A stretch of DNA of 64,000 nt. Source: Sodalis sp. CWE (GTDB taxonomy: Bacteria; Pseudomonadota; Gammaproteobacteria; Enterobacterales; Enterobacteriaceae). Under the pieces are notes generated by a model, which worked only from the letters and a program-made list of their open reading frames with translations, had not been told where the DNA came from and searched no databases. The stretch covers positions 512,466-576,465 of the forward strand of contig NZ_JAESFE010000001.1 of assembly GCF_019646055.1 (NCBI RefSeq), in the 5' to 3' direction. Of the stretch, positions 1 through 11,321 are shown in pieces (position 1 is the first letter of the stretch; each line of letters begins with the position of its first letter). The position numbers and the translations under genes were made by a program.

Positions 1-732
1 AAAAACCTACAAGGAATAAAACTTTCAAAACCAAAACAAATCCACTTACAAGTAGTTGGTATTTTGAATTTGAATGGACAATTGGATCACCATCTTGTAT
101 TAATGCCTTTATCAGATGCTCAACAATATTTACAAGAAAATAAAAACGTATGTGGAATAGCTATCAAAGTTAACAATGTCTTTAACGCCAACAAGTTAGT
201 AGATCAAGCAGGAAGGGTAACTAATACTTATGTTAAGATTCGAAGTTGGATTGGCACATATGGTTATATATATAATGATATTCAGATGATTCGTAAAATT
301 ATGTATCTATCTATGATGCTGATAGTTGGAATTTCTTGTTTCGGGATTATTTCTGTTTTGGCAATGGTTGTGAAAGAAAAAAATATGGATATCGCAATAT
401 TGCGAACGTTAGGAGCCAGAAATAAACTGATCCACTTTATCTTTGTTTGGTATGGATTCTTGTTAGGGTTAGCAGGTAGTTTAATTGGAATTGTAATGAC
501 TTTAATGACTATCATAAATTTACCTCTGATAGTAAGGGAATTAGAAAAATTCTATGGTCATAAACTATTATCTAGCGGTATCTATTTTATCAACTTTCTA
601 CCTATTGAATTATCTTGGAAAGATATAGTTAATACAGTAATAATAGTATTATTAATTAGCGTACTAACAAGTTGGTATCCAGCTCAGCGCGCGAGTCATA
701 TCAATCCAATTAAAATATTAACTGGTCGATAA
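1..732 (+). CDS. lolE: LolE, lipoprotein-releasing ABC transporter permease (5' end outside window)
   Basis: This is the C-terminal part, about 243 residues, of an inner-membrane permease of the LolCDE complex, which extracts outer-membrane lipoproteins from the inner membrane and hands them to LolA. The frame is open from base 1, so the gene begins upstream of the window; the apparent start at 64 is only an internal TTG. The stretches SWIGTYGY, DIQMIRKIMYL and WYPAQRASHINP match E. coli LolE more closely than LolC. At least three hydrophobic segments of the FtsX-like permease domain are visible, around bases 300-365, 425-515 and 625-665. The C-terminus is complete. In E. coli nagK and cobB follow lolE; here only a possible cobB remnant follows. 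Confidence 0.93.
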   Translation, partial: KNLQGIKLSKPKQIHLQVVGILNLNGQLDHHLVLMPLSDAQQYLQENKNVCGIAIKVNNVFNANKLVDQAGRVTNTYVKIRSWIGTYGYIYNDIQMIRKIMYLSMMLIVGISCFGIISVLAMVVKEKNMDIAILRTLGARNKLIHFIFVWYGFLLGLAGSLIGIVMTLMTIINLPLIVRELEKFYGHKLLSSGIYFINFLPIELSWKDIVNTVIIVLLISVLTSWYPAQRASHINPIKILTGR

Positions 733-768
733 TTAATTTTTTTTGTGTTTCGTGAGGAATATTCCAAT

Positions 769-894
769 ATGGAAATGCTGAATTGTCATGATTTAGTTAG
801 ATTTCAAAAGAAAAAAAGATTTAAACAACAGCGACAACGTGCAAATATTTTTCGTTTAAATGGATCTCAGTGTGTTCTAAAAATTCCATTTTAG
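769..894 (+). pseudogene. cobB: Relic ORF resembling the N-terminal extension of CobB deacylase
   Basis: A 41-codon ORF begins 36 bases after the lolE stop, with an AGGA ribosome-binding site about ten bases upstream. Its segment HDLVRFQKKKR...IF aligns without gaps to the basic N-terminal extension of enteric CobB (HRLSRFRKNKR...IF), with about 11 of 23 positions identical as recalled. In E. coli cobB lies just beyond nagK downstream of lolE, so the position fits. The NAD-binding sirtuin domain is absent: the frame stops at 892-894 and nothing downstream resembles the GAGISAESGI motif. It is either a decayed gene or a retained small peptide. The identification rests on remembered homologues and a short basic stretch. 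Confidence 0.45.
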
Positions 895-1282
895 TGATTT
901 CTTCAATCTCCAAGAAGGAAGGATTAATGCTAAGCAATCACCGCTATGTAAAATCTTCCACTTAGATAGATGGTAAAAACTTTACAAAAGGTGAAAAGAT
1001 TTCAGTAATAAAAAGAAACATTAAGAAAAACAGTAAGAACGAAGTTATCTATGGAAGATAACTATTTTATTTTTCAGTAAATACTCTCTAGAGAGCTATT
1101 TTTTTCTTTTGATTAATATGGAGAAAATAGTATTATTTTAATAAATTTAAAAACGGATAAATGAAAAATTAAAATTAATAGCAAAACTACTTGATAAGTA
1201 TCATCATAGGTAGGAAAATTTTTACATTTAACAAATAAAGATTGTCTTTTTATTTAAAAAATTACCAAACGAAAAAATAGTT
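895..1282. other. Spacer lolE/cobB relic to purB
   Basis: Apart from the terminator-like hairpins at 1044 and 1084, no coding stretch can be recognised here. In E. coli this interval would hold potABCD, pepT, phoPQ and others; no trace of PhoP or PhoQ motifs was seen. Confidence 0.6.
1044..1075 (+). terminator. Probable Rho-independent terminator downstream of lolE
   Basis: A 7-bp stem (GTTATCT at 1044-1050 with AGATAAC at 1056-1062) has a five-base loop and is followed by TATTTTATTTTT. A second weak palindrome at 1084-1095 is also followed by a T-rich run. Both would end plus-strand transcripts coming from lolE. Confidence 0.5.
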
Positions 1283-3048
<1,766 letters not shown>

Positions 3049-4158
3049 TTAATAAGCTAATGGACAGCGGCTTTTAATTATTCCACCGCCTAAGCAAAAT
3101 TCTTTTAGGTAAAATACCGCCGACTGACCTGGTGTAACAGCATACACAGGCTGTGAAAAAATAACCTGTAAATGTCCATTTATCTCTGGTTTTATTAAAC
3201 AATGGACATCAGGTTGTTGGTAACGAGTTTTTACCGTGCAATACAATTCTTTTTCAAGGGGATTTCTTTCTACCCAGTGAAGTTGGTTAGCAATAAGTCC
3301 AGTAGACATCAACCGTGGATGAAAACGTCCCTGGGCGACAACTAATTGATTACGATCGATATCTTTATCTACCACATACCTAGGATCTGTTCCATTACCA
3401 CGAATTCCACCAATTCTTAATCCTTTTCGTTGTCCTAAAGTGTGATACATCAAACCTTGATGAATACCTATTTGCTGACCATCGACGGATATAATAAGTC
3501 CTGGATTTGCAGGTAAATATTGACTGATAAAATCACGAAAATTTTTTTTTCCAATAAAGCAAATTCCAGTAGAATCTTTTTTATTTGCTGTTACTAAGCC
3601 GAGTCTAGCGGCAAGACGGCGAACTTCTAGTTTTTTCATTTTTCCTATTGGAAACAAACAGTAGGAAAGCTGTTTATGACTCAACGTATACAAGAAATAA
3701 CTTTGATCTTTATTTTCATCTAAACCGCGTAACAACCTGCTTTTTCCATTGAAATTAGCACGTTGTACGTAGTGCCCAGTTGCAATATAGTCAGCATATA
3801 AGTCTTCAATAGCAAATTTTAAAAAAGCTTTGAATTTTATTTCTTTGTTACATAAAACATCCGGGTTAGGAGTTCTTCCTGCTCTATATTCAGAAATAAC
3901 ATGTAAAAAAACATTATCCCAGTATTCTGCAGAAAAATTGATGGTATGTAACTTGATACCTAGTGCATTGCAAACAGATTTAGCGTCGGCAAGATCATTT
4001 TCTGCAGCGCAATACTTTTCATCATCATCTTCTTCCCAATTTTTCATAAATAACCCTTCTACCTGGTAATTTTGCTGTTGCAAAATCCAAGCTGAAACAG
4101 AAGAGTCAACTCCACCTGACATGCCAATAATTACTTTTTTTCGTATATTTTTTGGCAT
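3049..4158 (-). CDS. mnmA: tRNA-uridine 2-sulfurtransferase
   Basis: MnmA adenylates and thiolates U34 of the tRNAs for Lys, Glu and Gln to give the s2U part of mnm5s2U. The protein has 369 residues (E. coli 368). The ATP pyrophosphatase P-loop is GMSGGVDSS at about residues 12-20. Both catalytic cysteines are present: one in [12 protein letters not shown] near residue 103 and the second in STGICFIGK near residue 200. The start has AGAGGT five bases upstream. A substrate, tRNA-Lys(UUU), is encoded at 59254. A run of nine A residues in the coding strand (plus-strand T 3542-3550) sits just after the second catalytic cysteine. Confidence 0.97.
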   Translation of the reverse strand: MPKNIRKKVIIGMSGGVDSSVSAWILQQQNYQVEGLFMKNWEEDDDEKYCAAENDLADAKSVCNALGIKLHTINFSAEYWDNVFLHVISEYRAGRTPNPDVLCNKEIKFKAFLKFAIEDLYADYIATGHYVQRANFNGKSRLLRGLDENKDQSYFLYTLSHKQLSYCLFPIGKMKKLEVRRLAARLGLVTANKKDSTGICFIGKKNFRDFISQYLPANPGLIISVDGQQIGIHQGLMYHTLGQRKGLRIGGIRGNGTDPRYVVDKDIDRNQLVVAQGRFHPRLMSTGLIANQLHWVERNPLEKELYCTVKTRYQQPDVHCLIKPEINGHLQVIFSQPVYAVTPGQSAVFYLKEFCLGGGIIKSRCPLAY

Positions 4159-5909
4159 AAAACCTCTGAAATGAATAGAAATCCTTGATTGTTACAATGT
4201 AAATAAAATTACACTACTATAATTTTTTATGACTTTATCATTAGTTCTTTCTTAGTTGATCATTATTACAAATGAAGCAAGCTCATGTCTGTAACAATTT
4301 TTCAAAAAATCAAACATCTAAACATTGAGAAATTCTTTTTTAGAAAAAAATTATAGACATATAAAAAATATACTGAATACAACTGCAAGTATCCCTATTT
4401 AAGATCAAAAATTAAAGTTATAATCCAAAAATTATCGATAATTATCATTTCTTCAATGGAGAATTTTAATATTTTTTATGTTAGAGATTGCATAACTTAT
4501 TCTTTGAGATAAAGTAACTGATATAACTATTGTGTTATCTTTTCATGATCTGCAGTTATTCAAAATATTTTTTTTTCGAACAACAGAGAGATTTTTAATT
4601 TATTTACAGATTTTTATTTTTGAAAATTAATAAAACGCTCAACATATTTATTGTTGTACTTGTAGTAAAAGATAAGAAAAATAATTTCGATATTTTTGAA
4701 TTTTCACATTTTAATCTCTATTAAAAATATCTTCTAAGAATTGGAAATAATCTTCGTGAGAATTTTCAAACGTAAATAGTGGAATATAATAAATAATTTT
4801 TTATTTCTTTTTTTATTTAGTTTTTTTAAAACTAGCCGATCTTTATTTGAAAACTTCCTAACCATGTGTTTATTTAAAATATTGAATTTTTCAAAATTTA
4901 TTAATCATTTCAAAATGAAAATCTAGAATGTTTTCTCTTTTGATTTTCTAATGATTCAGAATCCAATAATTTAATTTTTTTAAAAAATGTTCTATTTTTA
5001 ACATTTAATCGATATTGTGAATTGCTTTCTTAAGTATTGTATTGTAATTGTCGAAAATTAAGAAATTTATTATGAGTGCTGAAGATATTTTCCAGTTTCG
5101 AATTTAAACTAAAAAAGTTCTTAGAACATTTAATTTTTTGATCTTTTTATATAAAAAGATGGTTCAATATGTATAAAATATTACTTTTTATAGAGATAAG
5201 TTATATGCATAAAAAGATATCCAATTTTTGGACTTTTTAAAAAACGAAATATGTTTTCATAAATTTATTTATTTTTTTTTATTTGAATCAATCCAAATAA
5301 ATTAGATTACTAATGAACTTGTTATAAGTGATTATGACATGTGTGTCCATATATTCTAACATGAATACATATTCAATACTTTTCGTGTAGATTAAATTAA
5401 ATTTTACTTTTAGTAAAGAAAAATAATTAATGGTAGAAATTTTCGTTACAGGTTTTTATCACTATCGAACCTAATATTTAGGGTAACAAAATATGCCATA
5501 TTTACTATTTAAATAGTTCTAAATTTTTAGATAAAATTTCTGTTTCAAAAAATCTTAAAATTAAATTTAAAATTTTTACTTATCTTTCTGAAAAAGAAAG
5601 GGGTAACTCTAGATGTCTACTTAAAACATTTTTTATCTCTCTTTTTAAGAGAGATTTCAAAAAAATTAATGTTAGGTTAATTTTAATTAATTAAGGATTT
5701 TTTTCTTAAAATTTGCATATTTTTAAGTTAAAAAATATATTTTGATTCCTCATCGAAAAAATAAAAGTAAACTTTAAGCTATCATAAATCAAACATAATC
5801 TTTATTAATTATCATATTAATTGATGATAATAAAATCTTACTCTTAAGTAGTAAATTTACATTATTAAACATCACAAATTTCCATAAAATAAAAGGAATT
5901 TTTTCTATT
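4159..5909. other. 1.75-kb AT-rich spacer between divergent mnmA and metG
   Basis: No coding region is recognised. mnmA and metG are far apart in E. coli, so this is a synteny junction. It contains two short hairpins: 5584-5600 (6 bp, CTTTCT/AGAAAG) and 5635-5655 (9 bp, three-base loop). Neither is followed by a T tract. An inverted repeat TTATCAT...ATGATAA near 5810-5832 lies about 80 bases before metG. Confidence 0.6.
5635..5655. repeat. Purine/pyrimidine hairpin (9-bp stem)
   Basis: Arms ATCTCTCTT at 5635-5643 and AAGAGAGAT at 5647-5655 are perfectly complementary with a TTT loop. It lies about 255 bases before metG and lacks a terminator T tract on either strand. Confidence 0.65.
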
Positions 5910-7571
5910 ATGTCTTATCAAACCAAAAAGAAAATGCTAGTAACTTGTGCATTACCATACGCTAATGGTCCAATCCATCTTGGGCATATGTTAGAACATA
6001 TACAAGCAGATATCTGGGTTCGTTATCAACGAATGCAAGGTCATCAAGTTTATTTTATCTGTGCTGATGATGCTCATGGCACTCCAATTATGCTTAAAGC
6101 ACAACAGTTAGGTATTTCCCCAGAAAAGATGATCCATAAGATCAATATAGAACATCAAAAAGATTTTTCTGGGTTTAATATTAGTTATGACAACTATTGT
6201 TCGACTCATAGTGAGGAAAATAGAGCTCTTGTAATGAAAATTTATCAACGCCTGAAGAAAAATGGACTGATTAAATTACGGACAATTTCTCAGTTATTTG
6301 ACCAGAAAAAAAAGATATTTTTACCAGACCGATTTGTAAAAGGCAACTGCTTCAAGTGTTTCTCGCCTGACCAATACGGGGATCATTGTGAAGCTTGCGG
6401 AGCAAGTTACAACCCAACTGATCTTATTAATCCAAGATCTGTAATCTCAGGATCTAAACCTGTTTTGCGAGAATCAGAGCATATTTTTTTAAATTTACCG
6501 GCTGTTGGTGAACAGTTATATTCTTGGATATGTTCTGGTTCATTGCAAAAAAAAACAGCTAATAAGCTGTTAGAATGGTTTAAATCAGGATTAAAACAGT
6601 GGGATATTTGCCGAGATGCGCCCTATTTTGGTTTTAAGATTCCAGATATGCCTGGAAAATTTTTCTATGTTTGGATGGATGCTCCAATCGGATATATGGC
6701 AGCATTTCAAGACTTATGCAAGAAAAGAAATGATATTTGTTTTGATGAATTCTGGAATATAAACTCTAAAACCGAGTTATATCATTTTATTGGGAAAGAT
6801 ATTATCTATTTTCATTGCTTATTTTGGCCGGCTATCTTAGAAGGTAGTCAATTTCGTAAACCGACTAATCTATTTGTGCATGGATACGTCACTATAAATG
6901 GAGCTAGAATGTCTAAATCACGCGGTACTTTTATTAAGGCTAGTACATATTTAGCTCATTTAGATGCAGACTGTCTTCGTTATTATTACGCTACTAAATC
7001 ATCTACGTGTATTAGTGATATCGATTTAAATTTGAAAGATTTTGTTCAGCGATTTAACGTTGATATTGTAAACAAAATTATCAATTTAGCCGCACGAAGT
7101 GCTAGTTTTATTAATAAACGATTTAATAATCGACTGTCAGATGTAATTTGTGATGATAATCTTTATGCGACTTTTATTAATGCCGAAACTTCAATAGGTA
7201 AATCCTTCCATGATCGAGAAACTAGTCGCGCAACTCGTGAAATTATAACTCTAGCAGATTTAGCTAATCGCTACATTGATAAGCAAGCTCCTTGGATGAT
7301 AGCGAAACAAAAAAATTCTGAAATAAACTTACATAATGTTTGCTCAATGGGAATCCAATTGTTTCGGATATTGATGATCTATTTAAAACCAATTCTTCCA
7401 GCTTTAGCAAAGCGATCTGAACTATTTCTTTCTACTTCTCTTTCTTGGGATCTCCTTTCAAAACCTTTACTATCACATAAAATTTGTTCATTCGAAATAT
7501 TGTTTAGCCGTATTAAAGAAGAACAAATCATGGAAATAATCAAACAATCGCTAATTAAAAAAAATATCTAA
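5910..7571 (+). CDS. metG: Methionyl-tRNA synthetase, short form without the C-terminal domain
   Basis: This class I synthetase charges tRNA-Met. The 553 residues cover the Rossmann catalytic core and the helical anticodon-binding domain. The HIGH motif is HLGH near residue 22. Zinc-knuckle cysteines fall at about 145, 148, 158 and 161, the E. coli positions. The KMSKS loop is RMSKSR near residues 332-337. E. coli MetG has 677 residues; the missing C-terminal part is the EMAP-like tRNA-binding and dimerisation domain. The ORF ends cleanly and no remnant of that domain follows, so the enzyme is probably monomeric. Shortened MetG is known in other insect endosymbionts. The ribosome-binding site AAGGAA lies about 12 bases upstream. 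A run of nine A lies at 6547-6555. Confidence 0.96.
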   Translation: MSYQTKKKMLVTCALPYANGPIHLGHMLEHIQADIWVRYQRMQGHQVYFICADDAHGTPIMLKAQQLGISPEKMIHKINIEHQKDFSGFNISYDNYCSTHSEENRALVMKIYQRLKKNGLIKLRTISQLFDQKKKIFLPDRFVKGNCFKCFSPDQYGDHCEACGASYNPTDLINPRSVISGSKPVLRESEHIFLNLPAVGEQLYSWICSGSLQKKTANKLLEWFKSGLKQWDICRDAPYFGFKIPDMPGKFFYVWMDAPIGYMAAFQDLCKKRNDICFDEFWNINSKTELYHFIGKDIIYFHCLFWPAILEGSQFRKPTNLFVHGYVTINGARMSKSRGTFIKASTYLAHLDADCLRYYYATKSSTCISDIDLNLKDFVQRFNVDIVNKIINLAARSASFINKRFNNRLSDVICDDNLYATFINAETSIGKSFHDRETSRATREIITLADLANRYIDKQAPWMIAKQKNSEINLHNVCSMGIQLFRILMIYLKPILPALAKRSELFLSTSLSWDLLSKPLLSHKICSFEILFSRIKEEQIMEIIKQSLIKKNI

Positions 7572-7621
7572 TGAATTGATAGGATTATTTGAGAAATTTT
7601 TGTTAATTAACTCTCCAAAAC

Positions 7622-7665
7622 TGCTACTTAAAATAGCAAAAAATTTTTAAAAACTTTTTTCTAAA
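7622..7665 (+). terminator. Possible terminator of metG
   Basis: A short stem TGCTA/TAGCA (7622-7626 with 7634-7638) lies about 50 bases after the metG stop and is followed by alternating A and T runs ending in CTTTTTT. The stem is weak. Confidence 0.35.
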
Positions 7666-8098
7666 AAAAGGAATAATAATTATTGGCTAATTGATTCTTT
7701 TATTTTTTAATTAGAAGCATTAATTAAAAATTAATTAAAATGTTTCTAATTAATATAGAACACTAAACTAGTATGTCTACTTGATTATGAATAGTTAAAA
7801 ATATTGTTTATTAGTAATAATTACTATTAGCAACATAACCTATGCGCACTAATTTTACTAAATTTAATAGTAAAATGCCTAAAAAGATCTTCTAATAACT
7901 ATATTATAATCTTTTCTCTAAAATAGAAATACATTATTAGAAATGTACGTTTATTTTAGATCCATGGATGCACTGTTCTCTCTTCTATAGAAGAGAATGT
8001 TATACCGTATTTTAGAATAAAAATTAGTTACAAAAAAAACTATTTTAAATAGCATTACTTATTTTTTTATTTGCAAATAATATTATATCTTTATTTTA

Positions 8099-8135
8099 AA
8101 TATCGCTTTCTTCTAGGCCAGAAGAAAGCGATATT
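8099..8135. repeat. 16-bp perfect hairpin in the metG-pitA spacer
   Basis: The left arm at 8099-8114 and right arm at 8120-8135 are fully complementary around the loop AGGCC. The stem contains CGCTTTCTTCT and is far more stable than its surroundings. Neither strand shows a proper T tract after it. It may be a decayed terminator or a structured RNA element. Confidence 0.7.
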
Positions 8136-8789
8136 CTTTATATTGATTATTAAGAATATATAGTATTAATTTCGTTGAAATTTCTCGTTTATTATTAATT
8201 TAATATTTGTAAAATACAGCATGTTATTTTGAATAAAAAGACATTTGTCCTATAACTACTTTTATAACGAATAAAAAAAAGCATAATAATTAAAATTTTT
8301 TTATTTAAAAGTAATTTATGATAGACTCAATAAACGATGTTAAAGTTATTTAAATAAATTGTGTTTAGTTAATTTTTTATTATTGAAATGATCTTCTTTC
8401 TCTTTTTAATTAAAAATTTTTTATAGAAATATTCTATTTTTGAGATAAATCGGTAATTGATCTTTCTTTGAAAGAAAGAACAAACAATACTATTGCTTCG
8501 TAACGCATAACTATAAAATGCTGATAATATTTGCTGTGTTAAAAGTGATAGGGAAAGCTTCCTACCTCTTTTAATTAATTTGTTCCTTTTTAACAACTTC
8601 AAAAACTAGACATATCCCTTTAATTAAGAAGTTTACTGATACAAGTTCTTTAGTAAAAGAAAATAAAATGTATCTATACTTACTACCGACGATTGATTTA
8701 TCAAAAAAAGATTACTTTTTTCTTTTCTGCTATCCTTCTTATTACAGATAATATGATTTGTTCACTTATAAATAATGGCGCAACTATCT

Positions 8790-10337
8790 ATGCCACATCT
8801 ATTCACCAATATAGGAGAATATCCTACTGGTTTAATGTTAGTGTTCGCATTAGTTTTTGTTTTAATTTATGAGGCCATCAATGGTTTTCATGATACAGCT
8901 AATGCTGTTGCCATTGTGATTTATACTCGTACTTTGTGCTCCAAATTAGCAGTTATTATGTCCGGAGTGTTTAATTTTTTTGGAGTATTAACGGGTGGAT
9001 TGAGTGTGGCTTATACTATCATTCATTTATTTCCAACTGAACTTTTACTCAATATTAGCTCAATTTGTGGTTTGGCGATGATGTTTTCTATGTTATTAGC
9101 AGCTATTTTGTGGAATATAGGAACATGGTATTTTGGATTACCTACATCTAGTTCGCATACTCTTATTGGTTCAATCATTGGAATTGGTTTAACTAATGCT
9201 TTAATAAGTAACACTTCCATGATCCAGGCATTAAATGTATCAAAACTGATCGAAGTTTGCCTATCTCTTATCATTTCACCGATTGTTGGTTTAGTTCCAG
9301 CTGGAGCGATAGTGTTTTGTTTTCGTCATTATTGTAATGATAAAAAAACATATTTTCGTATTAATCTAACCCCAACAGAAAGAGAAAAAAAAGACGGAAA
9401 GCAAAAACCACCTTTCTGGACTCGTATTGCTTTAATCCTTTCGGCTGCCGGTGTGAGTTTTTCCCATGGTTCTAATGATGGACAAAAAGGCATAGGGCTT
9501 ATTATGTTAATGTTGATAGGTATAATGCCGGCAAAATTTGTAGTCAATATGAATGCCAACGACTATGATATCAGTCGTACTTACGACGCAGTGAGTCGTT
9601 TAGAACGGTACTATATGCAACATTATTCAAATGAATTGATTTCAAATCCTATTATTATATATTCGACCAATAAAAATGTACTAACAGTTTTCAATAGTCA
9701 GACATTGAATCAAATAAATCATCATGTATGCTCTCAAGCTAAAACGAATAATTGTGGTACACCTGAAAGAGTTCTATGTGCAATCAATTATTTATTATTG
9801 TTATTAAATAACTTGGATAATTATGAAACACTTAATGCTGATCAGCGTTCCAGTGTGCGATACTTGCTGATATACATTGCTGATATCGCTGATAATATGG
9901 CATTACTACCTGAAATGCCAACTGTAGATAAACGTCTATTACTAAATTTACGTAAAGATTTACTTAATACTATTGAGTACGCTCCAACTTGGGTTATTTT
10001 TGCCGTAGCGCTTTCACTCTCTATAGGAACTACAGTAGGGTGGCGTCGTGTGGTTACGACTGTTGGAGAAAAAATTGGAAAAAAAAATATGACTTACGCT
10101 CAGGGGCTTTCTGCACAATTGACAGCAGCAATATCTATTGGAATTGCCAGCTATACTGGAATGCCAGTTTCTACTACTCACGTAGTATCATCAGCAGTAA
10201 CCGGCTCCATGTTAATCGATGGAGGGGGATTACAAATTACAACTATAAAAAATATTCTTTTAGCCTGGATACTGACCCTTCCGGTAACAATCATTCTTGC
10301 CGGAAGTTTATATTGGACATTGTTTTGTTTAATCTAA
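8790..10337 (+). CDS. pitA: Low-affinity inorganic phosphate transporter
   Basis: PitA is an inner-membrane phosphate/metal symporter of the PiT family driven by the proton gradient. From the ATG at 8790 it has 515 residues (E. coli 499). The duplicated family motif is visible twice: [14 protein letters not shown] near the N-terminus, and [12 protein letters not shown] in the middle with a later [14 protein letters not shown]. There are about ten hydrophobic segments and a hydrophilic central loop (about bases 9540-9960) that diverges most from E. coli. The in-frame ATG at 8775 is possible, but MPHLF at 8790 aligns with E. coli MLHLF. Neither start has a clear ribosome-binding site. As the only phosphate importer in view it probably serves basic phosphate supply. 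Confidence 0.94.
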   Translation: MPHLFTNIGEYPTGLMLVFALVFVLIYEAINGFHDTANAVAIVIYTRTLCSKLAVIMSGVFNFFGVLTGGLSVAYTIIHLFPTELLLNISSICGLAMMFSMLLAAILWNIGTWYFGLPTSSSHTLIGSIIGIGLTNALISNTSMIQALNVSKLIEVCLSLIISPIVGLVPAGAIVFCFRHYCNDKKTYFRINLTPTEREKKDGKQKPPFWTRIALILSAAGVSFSHGSNDGQKGIGLIMLMLIGIMPAKFVVNMNANDYDISRTYDAVSRLERYYMQHYSNELISNPIIIYSTNKNVLTVFNSQTLNQINHHVCSQAKTNNCGTPERVLCAINYLLLLLNNLDNYETLNADQRSSVRYLLIYIADIADNMALLPEMPTVDKRLLLNLRKDLLNTIEYAPTWVIFAVALSLSIGTTVGWRRVVTTVGEKIGKKNMTYAQGLSAQLTAAISIGIASYTGMPVSTTHVVSSAVTGSMLIDGGGLQITTIKNILLAWILTLPVTIILAGSLYWTLFCLI

Positions 10338-11321
10338 AAAAATTGGCAACTAGGATTATTCTAAATAAAGCCTTTTACAACACCAACAATCAGCTGTGAG
10401 ATCTCTAGATCATTTTTTAGTTTTTTTATTAAATAGAGTGAAGTTTATTAAATATTCAACCATAATAAAAATTAATAATATTTATTCGCTCTAATAAATA
10501 TCTTCTAAAAAGTCTAAATAACTTTTTTAAAACAATTTTATTTAGGAAATTTTTTGAACGTATTGTAACGAATTCCATGAAATACGATCAAACAGAAATT
10601 ATTTAGGCTGCTTTTTATAAAAAAATCACTAAAAGTACCCTTTAGACGTTAAAACTAAAATTGAAAAAAAATAATAATTCTATTCGTCACAAGATACCGC
10701 GTTTAGAGATACATATTAGCAATGTTGTTTTTCATCAAAAATAATCTTCTATATTAGAATTTTCTTGATCAAAAGAAAAAAACGGTTTATTCAAACTAAT
10801 TTAAATGTAATTGTTCTGAATGAATTCTCGAGTTAATTTTTAATCGAATAAAAATTGAAAAAATATTATAGATCAATCTTAAAATTATTTCATAACATCT
10901 CTAGTTTACTTCTTTTATTGATTTATTATATATACTCTAAATCACTAGAAATGAGTTCTATTTAAAATCAAAACAAACACTTCAATATTTAATATTCTTA
11001 ATTATATTAAGATTTCTAATTTAGAATTAGATATTTGTTAAATACATGTGCATTACTAACTTTTTAAAAAAGTCCCATCTTTGTAAGAGAGATAAAAAAA
11101 CCTTTTTAAAAAATCATCGTGATATGTATTTCGTATTGATTAATTAATTATCAAAACCGCTCGTTGCTAACATTCACGCTGAACGGCTCTCATAGGTAAT
11201 TTTAATGAAAATATCTGTGGTTTAGAATATGACCCCTTTTATTATCATTAAATAATGACATTAATTTGCTTCAAGAGTTTAAATATCCAATGAATTATAA
11301 GTATATCTTGAATGCTGATTT
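10338..11321. other. 1-kb spacer between convergent pitA and prlC
   Basis: E. coli has uspB, uspA, dtpB and rsmJ between pitA and prlC. Here the interval is AT-rich, except for 11155-11225, which has more G and C. That stretch lies directly downstream of prlC on the same strand, where rsmJ would be, and may be its remnant (see findings). Nothing else is recognised. Confidence 0.5.
10396..10432 (+). terminator. Possible terminator of pitA
   Basis: A small palindrome around AGATCTCTAGATC is followed by ATTTTTTAGTTTTTTTATT, about 60 bases after the pitA stop. The stem is short and the loop tight. Confidence 0.35.

Larger units (their letters stand above)
7572..8789. other. 1.2-kb spacer between metG and pitA
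   Basis: No convincing gene is seen. The interval contains an 18-base perfect palindrome at 7979-7996 (TCTCTTCTATAGAAGAGA), a 16-bp hairpin at 8099-8135 and a 19-base palindrome at 8461-8479. A 77-codon minus-strand ORF at 8369-8602 is low-complexity, rich in Lys, Arg, Ile and Leu, and was not accepted. Confidence 0.55.

Noticed and set aside
8369-8602. 77-codon minus-strand ORF between metG and pitA
   Set aside because: Low-complexity composition rich in Lys, Arg, Ile and Leu, no ribosome-binding site, contains an internal palindrome, resembles no family.
9989-10399. 136-codon plus-strand ORF overlapping the 3' end of pitA
   Set aside because: Lies in another frame of a clearly conserved gene; composition odd (many Tyr, Ser, Cys) and no homology seen.
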